NCBI GenBank assembly: GCA_030728235.1
Contig: JANRAA010000192.1
Coordinates: forward strand, 9,620 to 21,604
DNA from: Flavobacteriales bacterium
Lineage (GTDB): Bacteria > Bacteroidota > Bacteroidia > Flavobacteriales_D > Sanyastnellaceae
Length of the DNA stretch: 11,985 nt
Direction of reading: 5' to 3'
The notes beneath the pieces are model-generated. The model was not told the DNA's origin, searched no databases, and saw nothing but the letters and a program-made list of their open reading frames with translations. Each line of letters opens with the position of its first letter. The stretch's first letter is position 1. Both the position numbers and the translations under genes were made by a program. Shown here one piece after another: positions 7,522-11,985 of this stretch.

Positions 7522-7584
7522 ACTACCAATGGATGTCAGAAAACAACGAATGGTAGCGTAAAGACAACCAATAGTAGCGTAAAT
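7522..7584 (+). repeat. Three tandem 21-bp units upstream of the XRE promoter
   Basis: Units 7543-7563 and 7564-7584 are identical at 18 of 21 positions (core GTAGCGTAAA, preceded by ACAAC and AAT). Unit 7522-7542 is degenerate but exactly in register; its first half, ACTACCAATGG, matches best. A 21-bp period is two turns of B-DNA, which places every unit on the same helix face. The array ends three bases before the -33 TTG. This is the expected form of a cooperative operator, most simply for the XRE protein encoded next to it (inference). Confidence 0.6.
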
Positions 7585-7587
7585 TTA

Positions 7588-7619
7588 TTGGAAGTCGGAA
7601 ATGGCTCAAAATACCTTTG
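7588..7619 (+). promoter_or_regulatory. Bacteroidota promoter of the XRE-pentapeptide gene
   Basis: TTG at 7588-7590, a 21-base spacer, then TACCTTTG at 7612-7619, an exact match to the -7 consensus. Transcription would start near 7626, downstream of the ATG at 7601 and upstream of the ATGs at 7643 and 7646. The promoter therefore supports a start at 7643/7646. The -33 region carries the same decamer TTGGAAGTCG (7588-7597) as the tlpA-like promoter. Confidence 0.6.
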
Positions 7620-7642
7620 TGGCATCACAAAAATATACTGAT

Positions 7643-8548
7643 ATGATGCTTAATTCGAAATCCATCGGCAATAAGATCGTTGTTGCCAGAAAGAACATGA
7701 ACCTCTCGCAAGCCGAGCTTGCAAATCAAGTTGCCATCAGTCCACAAGCGGTTGGAAAATGGGAACGCGGTGAATCGATGCCAGGCATAACAATGTTAAA
7801 CCGACTTGCAGAGATCCTCAGAGTTGATCTTAACTATTTCGCCAACCTGACATTGGAGAAGGAGATCGAGAAGTCTGAACCTGAACCATTCAAGAGATCG
7901 GCAGAAACTCACACAAACCAAAACCGACAGAAAGCAGATTGGAATTGGGACATGTCGCAAGGGAACTGGTCCGACGCAGACTTTTCAGGTTTGAAGAATC
8001 TCAAGGAGAAGTTCAGCTCTTCGAACATGAAGAACTGCAAGTTTTTGAATGCTGATTTGTCGGGATTGATCTTGGGAAAAAACAACATCGAACAGTGTGA
8101 CTTTTCTGGTTCAGAAATTCGAGATAGTAAAATTCAGTCTTCAAACTTATCCAACAATGCTTTTCTCAGATGCTCATTCATCGACGCTGAATTCTTCAAG
8201 AGCAACATTGAAAGATGCAATTTTTCACAGGCAGATTTTTCAGGTGCTGAAATAATAGAGACCAATTTTGAGCGCAATGTCGCACTAGAAGCAAAATGGA
8301 AATTCACTAAGTTTTTAAAGTCGAACCTAAGTAACATTGTATTTACAGGCACATTAGAAGACTGTCATTTCGAGCATTGCGGTTTTCACAATGTCAAATT
8401 CGAAAATGCAACCATCGTCAATACCTTCTTCAAAAACAACATGAAGTTTAAGAAAGTCCAATTCATTGATTGCAAGGTAGACTCCATTACCTATGCCTTC
8501 TTGAAGAACAATCAAGCGGAAATGGCGGGTATAACATTGATTGTCTAA
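7643..8548 (+). CDS. XRE-family HTH / pentapeptide-repeat regulator
   Basis: A 301-residue putative transcription regulator. Residues about 7-65 form a Cro/C1-type helix-turn-helix: IGNKIVVARKNMNLSQAELA, then the recognition helix region SPQAVGKWERGESMPGITML, then RLAEILRVDLNYF. A polar linker (about 70-105) follows, then WNWDMSQGNW and a pentapeptide-repeat region (about 110-280) with A(D/N)LSG/ADFSG-like units such as NADLS, CDFSGS, CNFSQADFSGAE and CHFEHCGFHNVKF. Such repeats fold into a right-handed beta-helix that can mimic DNA or form dimers. I recall similar HTH-pentapeptide proteins, ending in GITL, across Bacteroidota. The ATG at 7601 is in frame and adds 14 residues, but the promoter lies across it; 7646 is equally possible. 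A cytoplasmic regulator, perhaps autoregulated through the 7522-7584 repeats. Target genes unknown. Confidence 0.85.
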   Translation: MMLNSKSIGNKIVVARKNMNLSQAELANQVAISPQAVGKWERGESMPGITMLNRLAEILRVDLNYFANLTLEKEIEKSEPEPFKRSAETHTNQNRQKADWNWDMSQGNWSDADFSGLKNLKEKFSSSNMKNCKFLNADLSGLILGKNNIEQCDFSGSEIRDSKIQSSNLSNNAFLRCSFIDAEFFKSNIERCNFSQADFSGAEIIETNFERNVALEAKWKFTKFLKSNLSNIVFTGTLEDCHFEHCGFHNVKFENATIVNTFFKNNMKFKKVQFIDCKVDSITYAFLKNNQAEMAGITLIV

Positions 8549-8568
8549 TAAAGCCAGATTGAAACTAT

Positions 8569-8596
8569 AAATCAAGACATCTTAAAGATTGATTTT
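8569..8596 (+). terminator. Weak AT-rich hairpin after the XRE gene
   Basis: AAATCAA (8569-8575) pairs with TTGATTT (8589-8595) around a 13-base loop, followed by one more T. The stem has only two G-C or C-G pairs and the T-run is short, so terminator function is doubtful. Confidence 0.25.
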
Positions 8597-8704
8597 CGAC
8601 CATCTTGGCCTATTTGAAAATTTCGATGAATCAATATCGCGAAATGAATAATTAGCAGTAAAGCAAACTGGAAAATGAAATAGAATTGAATCATCCTATT
8701 TTAC

Positions 8705-8734
8705 TTTGTGCGAATAAATTTCTTTGTACTTTTA
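8705..8734 (+). promoter_or_regulatory. Bacteroidota promoter of the beta-barrel gene
   Basis: TTTG at 8705-8708, an 18-base spacer, then TACTTTTA at 8727-8734, which matches TAnnTTTG except for the last base. Transcription would begin near 8741, leaving a leader of about 42 bases before the TTG start. Confidence 0.45.
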
Positions 8735-8782
8735 GTTTAGAGGGGTGATTCTTTTCTATTCTTCCTTCTCACAATAAGAACA

Positions 8783-9583
8783 TTGAACAATAAAACTAGA
8801 AAAGTGCTGCTGTCAATCTACCCAACGATACAACTCATAACAACAATTCTGCTGCTATGTCCATTGGTTGGATTGACTCAGAATGATAAATTCCTCATTG
8901 TTCAAAATACCAAAAACAAAATCTATTGGGGTGTTTATTATTCACCAGAATATGCGAACGTCATATCAAAAGGCGAACATAACCCAGACTTGGAAAAAAA
9001 TATACGTCGATTAAACAAAGAAAACCCAATTGCAAAGTATGGGGATACCAAGGGGATTTATGTCGGACAAGAAGTGAATGAGCGTTGGTCGATAGAGATT
9101 GGTTTGTCGCACAGCTCACGTGGATATCAAACGCCAAAAGAAGTTTTTGATTACGATCCTCTGATTTACGATTCCGGATATTTCTATAGTTTAGTAAATG
9201 ATATTACGCATTTTAGGACAGAACATAACTACAGGTATATTGGCATACCCATTGGTTTAAACTACAGATCAACAAAAGGTCGGTTTAAGTTCATTGCTAG
9301 TATGGGCGTTACTCCTGAAATGAGGTTGGATTCTGAATTGACCCTTTTTCAATATTTCGAAGATGGTAGAATACTGTCTCGAAATATTGGACTCTCATCT
9401 AGGAGCAATCTTTTCAATCTTACCCCATATCTTGGTTCAGGGATTGAATACCAGCTTTTCCCAAAAATATTGATCAGAGCGGTACCAACAGTTCGATGGG
9501 GTGCTTCAGCAGTTGTTAAGCACACCACCATTGAACATTTGTACAATGCCGGTTTGCAATTTGGAATTTCTATAATTCAATGA
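8783..9583 (+). CDS. Outer-membrane beta-barrel protein (OMP_b-brl type)
   Basis: A 266-residue exported protein. An in-frame stop lies at 8738-8740 and no ATG precedes the signal peptide, so TTG at 8783 is the likely start. It gives a basic N-region (NNKTRK), a hydrophobic core (residues about 14-31) and a cleavage site near LTQ. The mature part alternates polar and hydrophobic residues in strand-like segments: KIYWGVYYSPEY, GIYVGQEVNERWSIEIGLSHSSRGYQ, YRYIGIPIGLNYRS, KFKFIASMG-like FKFIASMGVTPEM, and a closing strand GLQFGISIIQ. The YRYIGIPIGLNY segment is typical of Bacteroidota PorT-like/OMP_b-brl families. It is probably an 8-10-stranded barrel. Cys26 lacks a lipobox. Function not recognised. 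The surrounding DNA looks AT-rich, and the gene appears to be transcribed alone. Confidence 0.75.
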   Translation: MNNKTRKVLLSIYPTIQLITTILLLCPLVGLTQNDKFLIVQNTKNKIYWGVYYSPEYANVISKGEHNPDLEKNIRRLNKENPIAKYGDTKGIYVGQEVNERWSIEIGLSHSSRGYQTPKEVFDYDPLIYDSGYFYSLVNDITHFRTEHNYRYIGIPIGLNYRSTKGRFKFIASMGVTPEMRLDSELTLFQYFEDGRILSRNIGLSSRSNLFNLTPYLGSGIEYQLFPKILIRAVPTVRWGASAVVKHTTIEHLYNAGLQFGISIIQ

Positions 9584-9727
9584 GATCTTGAACCGAATTT
9601 AGTCTTGGTGCCACTACCCGTTAATCCTTACTGCGCTATTATCAGCCCAAAAATGGTATAAATTGTTGTTATCTATCTTTCATTCAAGTTCGTTAGCCTC
9701 TTACAAATCAAAACAGTCTTCCACATC

Positions 9728-9742
9728 CATGCCGTTGGCATG
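9728..9742. repeat. Perfect CATGCC-GTT-GGCATG inverted repeat
   Basis: A 6-bp perfect stem with a 3-base loop. It has no T-run on either side and lies 145 bases after the beta-barrel stop, so it is not a classical terminator. It could be an operator, an mRNA hairpin or chance. Confidence 0.35.
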
Positions 9743-9805
9743 ATGAATTATAATGGACTTTGCCACATAAAAAGTTAAAGGGACAACTTGTTTTTAATCC
9801 AAAAT

Positions 9806-9862
9806 TGTCACCTTCGCGCTGTCAAAAATGGACACATCGCCGTGTACCTATGACAGTTTGAC
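9806..9862. promoter_or_regulatory. Cluster of TGTCA/TGACA half-sites upstream of grpE
   Basis: TGTCA occurs at 9806-9810 and 9820-9824, TGTC-N7-GACA at 9820-9834, TGACA at 9851-9855 and TGAC at 9859-9862. CTGTCA (9819-9824) and TGACAG (9851-9856) form an outer inverted repeat, with ACAC (9832-9835) and GTGT (9842-9845) nested inside. The cluster ends 13 bases before the -24 element of the sigma-54-like promoter, a suitable place for an activator or a heat-shock regulator. Confidence 0.5.
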
Positions 9863-9874
9863 GGATTTCAGGCA

Positions 9875-9891
9875 TTGGCAGCTTTTTTGAA
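9875..9891 (+). promoter_or_regulatory. Sigma-54-like -24/-12 promoter of grpE-dnaJ
   Basis: TTGGCAGC-TTTT-TTGAA resembles the RpoN consensus TTGGCACG-N4-TTGCA. The GG (9877-9878) and the G of the -12 element (9889) are exactly 11 bases apart, as required, but the invariant -12 C is A here. Transcription would start near 9902, about 18 bases before the ATG at 9920. This argues against a TTG start at 9875 for grpE. Confidence 0.5.
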
Positions 9892-9919
9892 AAAGGGGCG
9901 ACGAGAAAAGAAACACGAA

Positions 9920-10447
9920 ATGAACCACGAAGAGAACAACGAATTGGAAAACGAGCAAGAACTCGGACAAGAGCAACAAGAAATGGACAACGCGGAGGAG
10001 ACAGAAGCGAAAATTGTTGATGATGCCGCAGAGTGGAAAGATCGTTACACCCGATTATATGCGGAATTCGACAACTTTCGCAAACGTACCCAGCGTGAAA
10101 GAATAGATTTGATTCGCACGGCTTCAGGCGATATCATTTCAGCCATGCTTCCTGTTTTGGATGATTTTGAACGTGCCATTAAGGCCAACGAAATGAGTGA
10201 AGATCACGCTGCTTTGAAAGAAGGGTTTGTGATCATTCACAATAAAATGCGGAACATACTGGAGATGAAAGGTTTGAAACCAATGGACAGCATGGGCCAA
10301 ACCTTTGACACCGAATACCACGAAGCAATTACCAACATCCCAGCGCCTAGCGACGATTTGAAAGGCAAAGTGGTGGATGTGGTTGAGAAAGGATATTTCA
10401 TCAATGAAAATGTACTCAGATACGCTAAAGTAGTGGTCGGACAGTAA
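9920..10447 (+). CDS. grpE: Nucleotide exchange factor GrpE
   Basis: Cytoplasmic co-chaperone that releases ADP from DnaK. Length is 175 aa from the ATG at 9920. The first 35 residues are highly acidic and Gln/Glu-rich (unstructured). A long coiled-coil helix follows (AAEWKDRYTRLYAEFDNFRKR onward, residues about 36-110), then the beta-domain with the GrpE signature GKVVDVVEKGYFINENVLRYAKVVV at the C-terminus. A TTG at 9875 would add 15 basic residues, but it coincides with the promoter -24 element and is rejected. dnaJ starts 9 bases after the stop, so the two form one operon. The upstream half-site cluster and sigma-54-like promoter suggest stress-responsive transcription. dnaK is not in the window. 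Confidence 0.95.
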   Translation: MNHEENNELENEQELGQEQQEMDNAEETEAKIVDDAAEWKDRYTRLYAEFDNFRKRTQRERIDLIRTASGDIISAMLPVLDDFERAIKANEMSEDHAALKEGFVIIHNKMRNILEMKGLKPMDSMGQTFDTEYHEAITNIPAPSDDLKGKVVDVVEKGYFINENVLRYAKVVVGQ

Positions 10448-10456
10448 GAGAACGTT

Positions 10457-11581
10457 ATGGCAAAAAGAGATTACTATGAAGTGTTGGGCGTAGGCCGAAC
10501 GGCCGATGAAGGAGAGATCAAAAAAGCTTACCGCAAGTTAGCGATCAAGTTTCACCCGGATAAAAATCCTGGTGACGCGTCTGCTGAAGACAAGTTTAAA
10601 GAAGCAGCAGAGGCGTATGAAGTGCTAAGTGATGCTCAAAAGCGCAGGCAGTACGATCAGTTTGGACATGCGGGAGCGCGCGGAGCGGGAGGTTTTGGCG
10701 GTGGCCAAGGCATGAACATGGACGACATCTTTAGCCAGTTTGGTGATATTTTCGGCGGTGCCTTTGGTGGCGGCGGCGGATTTGGAGGTGGCGGTGGACG
10801 TGGACGTGCCCGACAGATGAAAGGCACCAACCTGCGCATCAAAGTGAAACTCACCTTGGAGGAGATTGCTGCTGGCGTTCAGAAGAAAGTGAAAGTGTTA
10901 AAGCTGGTTCCCGCCGACGGCGTGGATTATACCGATTGTGGCACGTGCGGTGGAGCTGGACAAGTGCGCAGAGTGACCAATACTTTTTTGGGTCAGATGC
11001 AAACTACAGGGACTTGTCCGACATGTGGTGGAACTGGAAAATCAATCCGCAGCAAACCAAAAGACACCGACGATTTCGGCATGCGCCGCCAGGAAGAAGT
11101 GGTGACCATCAATATTCCTGCAGGGGTTGAAGACGGCATGCAACTGAGCATGGCAGGGTATGGAAACTCAGCCCCATTTGGAGGTGTAAACGGTGATTTG
11201 CTCGTCGTGATTGAGGAATTGGAGCACGACGTACTGAAGAGAAACGGCAAAAACCTGCATTATGACTTATATGTCAATTTTGCAGATGCCGCCTTGGGCG
11301 CTAGCACCGAAGTACCATTGGTAGACGGGCGTGCGAAGATCAAAATTGATCCGGGCACGCAGAGCGGAAAGATTGTCAGACTGAAAGGCAAAGGTTTGCC
11401 AGCTGTAGACAGTTATGGCAACGGAGATTTGCTTGTGAACATCAACGTATGGACCCCGCAGAAGCTCAGCAGTGACGAGCAGGCACAGCTTGAAAAGTTG
11501 AGGGACGCCGACAATTTCAAGCCCAACCCTAGTTATAGAGACAAAGGATTCTTTCAGAAAGTGAAGGAAATGTTTTCATAG
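10457..11581 (+). CDS. dnaJ: Chaperone DnaJ (Hsp40) with a two-motif zinc domain
   Basis: A 374-residue type I J-protein that delivers clients to DnaK and stimulates its ATPase. The J-domain covers residues 1-70 with HPD at 33-35. The Gly/Phe-rich region (about 71-120) includes an MDDIFSQFGDIFGG motif. The central zinc domain has only two CxxCxGxG repeats, CGTCGGAG (Cys161, Cys164) and CPTCGGTG (Cys187, Cys190); E. coli DnaJ has four. The spacing (QVRRVTNTFLGQMQTTGT between them) matches motifs 2 and 3, which form zinc site II; motifs 1 and 4 (site I) are missing, with KLVPADGVDYTD and RSKPKDTDDFG in their places. The C-terminal client-binding and dimerisation domains look complete (VNIPAGV-like, GDLLVVIEELEHDVLKR, DPGTQSGKIVRLKGKGLP, GDLLVNINVWTP), ending in KVKEMFS. 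No frameshift. A two-hairpin 3' region follows. Confidence 0.96.
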   Translation: MAKRDYYEVLGVGRTADEGEIKKAYRKLAIKFHPDKNPGDASAEDKFKEAAEAYEVLSDAQKRRQYDQFGHAGARGAGGFGGGQGMNMDDIFSQFGDIFGGAFGGGGGFGGGGGRGRARQMKGTNLRIKVKLTLEEIAAGVQKKVKVLKLVPADGVDYTDCGTCGGAGQVRRVTNTFLGQMQTTGTCPTCGGTGKSIRSKPKDTDDFGMRRQEEVVTINIPAGVEDGMQLSMAGYGNSAPFGGVNGDLLVVIEELEHDVLKRNGKNLHYDLYVNFADAALGASTEVPLVDGRAKIKIDPGTQSGKIVRLKGKGLPAVDSYGNGDLLVNINVWTPQKLSSDEQAQLEKLRDADNFKPNPSYRDKGFFQKVKEMFS

Positions 11582-11668
11582 AATTGAAGTCCGCGTATAT
11601 CTGAGAAGTATTGCTGATTTGCAACCTTCTTATTCTTGCGGAAAGAAAACATTTTCAATCAGGTTCAA

Positions 11669-11691
11669 CCCTGCTGCCCCCATTAGCAGGG
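11669..11691 (+). repeat. First of two tandem hairpins downstream of dnaJ
   Basis: CCCTGCT (11669-11675) pairs with AGCAGGG (11685-11691) around GCCCCCATT. There is no T-run. The GCCCC in the loop (11676-11680) could instead pair with GGGGC (11716-11720) of the following terminator, so the two structures may compete. Confidence 0.5.
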
Positions 11692-11702
11692 ATGCTAAAA
11701 CC

Positions 11703-11730
11703 AAGCCCCTTAACTGGGGCTTTATTTTTT
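11703..11730 (+). terminator. Rho-independent terminator of grpE-dnaJ
   Basis: AAGCCCC (11703-11709), loop TTAACT, GGGGCTT (11716-11722), then TATTTTTT to 11730. It is a strong GC stem with a U-tract, 121 bases after the dnaJ stop. Confidence 0.92.
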
Positions 11731-11985
11731 GAGAAATGTAGAAAAGAGACATTTTTTACATTGAAGGATTAAGTCAGTGAATAGGTGGAAATTCTATTGG
11801 ATAGATATGTGTGCTTTTTTCTTTTTTTTTTCTTGCTGAAAGTGAAGAGTTGATTGCGGTTAAGGATTTCACTGCGGCGCCCGCTCAGAAATCGAAGGCA
11901 AAGCGACAAGACGACTTGTTTCAAGTAAGCTATGATTATCCGCAATCGTGCCCAACCAGCTGAATCAAAGTTTCAACTGCTACTT
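11731..11985. other. Window end, no confident gene
   Basis: No recognisable gene on either strand. The stretch holds a T6-C-T10 pyrimidine tract (11815-11831) and a small possible frame described at 11811-11963. A - strand frame is open over about 70 codons here but has no ATG, and its composition looks like noise. Whatever follows the terminator has its recognisable part beyond 11985. Confidence 0.5.
11811..11963 (+). CDS. Possible small peptide frame disrupted at a T10 tract
   Basis: From GTG at 11811 the frame gives a 50-residue peptide: a Phe-rich start (LFSFFFLA), then ESEELIAVKDFTAAPAQKSK and KRQDDLFQVSYDYPQSCPTS before TGA at 11961-11963. The mature part has a protein-like composition, but the GTG start is weak. 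A better start, ATG at 11807 (MCAFFFFF...), is in another frame and enters this one only if the T10 run (11822-11831) loses one T. It may be a phase-variable or frameshifted small exported protein, a sequencing error, or not a gene at all. No homologue is recognised. Confidence 0.2.
   Translation: MLFSFFFLAESEELIAVKDFTAAPAQKSKAKRQDDLFQVSYDYPQSCPTS

Larger units (their letters stand above)
9584..9919. other. 336-base intergenic region upstream of grpE
   Basis: No gene is visible. The left half (9584-9800) holds only a short perfect hairpin at 9728-9742 and no clear terminator for the beta-barrel gene. The right half holds the TGTCA/TGACA half-sites and the sigma-54-like promoter listed separately. 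A CIRCE element (TTAGCACTC-N9-GAGTGCTAA) is absent. Confidence 0.6.

Noticed and set aside
7529..7561. Ten-codon frame (MDVRKQRMVA) inside the tandem repeat
   Set aside because: It lies upstream of the predicted transcription start of the XRE gene and is shorter than expected for a real gene; the repeat explains the sequence better.
9584..9919. CIRCE/HrcA operator before grpE
   Set aside because: No TTAGCACTC-N9-GAGTGCTAA or close variant was found; other half-sites are present instead.
9875..9919. N-terminal extension of grpE from TTG 9875
   Set aside because: The codons overlap the -24/-12 promoter element and would add a basic stretch (KKGRREKK) unlike the usual acidic GrpE N-terminus.
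10680..10820. Gly-rich low-complexity stretch as a DNA repeat
   Set aside because: It encodes the Gly/Phe region expected in DnaJ, so the GGTGGCGG-like repetition is explained by the protein.
11658..11692. tRNA- or tmRNA-like T-arm (AGGTTCAACCCT)
   Set aside because: The loop is 6 bases rather than 7, and no acceptor, D or anticodon arm or CCA end is present; the hairpins fit a 3' untranslated region.
1..11985. CRISPR array, insertion sequence, integrase, toxin-antitoxin or defence gene
   Set aside because: No spaced identical repeats, transposase motifs or known defence domains were seen on either strand; the XRE protein has no adjacent toxin-like partner.

Overview
The window looks like chromosomal DNA from a member of the Bacteroidota, probably Flavobacteriales (Cryomorphaceae/Crocinitomicaceae-like; lineage is an inference). 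Four things suggest this. A DUF4290 gene lies just before murA. Promoters fit the Bacteroidota form TTG-N(about 20)-TAnnTTTG and there is little Shine-Dalgarno signal. MurA carries PGGDKIGRRR. DnaJ has a reduced zinc domain. All recognised genes lie on the + strand.

Layout. (1) 2-2182: UvrD/PcrA helicase, lacking only its N-terminus to the window edge. (2) 2229-2387: a 52-residue membrane mini-protein, easily missed because of its size. (3) 2416-4572: a secreted DUF5060/clan GH-A-like glycoside hydrolase. (4) 4597-6646: DUF4290 protein and MurA. (5) 6733-7302: an exported TlpA-like thioredoxin with a good terminator. (6) 7303-9583: a more accessory-looking stretch holding an XRE-HTH/pentapeptide-repeat regulator behind a phased 21-bp tandem repeat, then an outer-membrane beta-barrel protein. 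(7) 9584-9919: a long regulatory region rich in TGTCA/TGACA half-sites, ending in a sigma-54-like -24/-12 promoter. (8) 9920-11581: the grpE-dnaJ chaperone operon, followed by tandem hairpins and a terminator. (9) 11731-11985: no confident gene, but a T10 homopolymer interrupts a small plausible reading frame.

How the genes fit together. Most are housekeeping: DNA repair (UvrD), peptidoglycan precursor synthesis (MurA), envelope redox (TlpA-like) and protein folding (GrpE/DnaJ). The most informative features are regulatory. Candidate promoters set four start codons (DUF4290, tlpA-like, XRE, grpE) downstream of the longest possible open frame. Two promoters share an identical decamer at the same distance from the -7 box. 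A three-unit, 21-bp repeat sits directly behind the promoter of the DNA-binding regulator. MurA has Asp in place of the fosfomycin-target Cys, and DnaJ keeps only two of four zinc-binding motifs. I see no CRISPR array, tRNA, rRNA, transposase or prophage gene. Nothing here is clearly a new defence or mobile system. The best candidate for undescribed biology is the XRE-pentapeptide gene with its repeat array.
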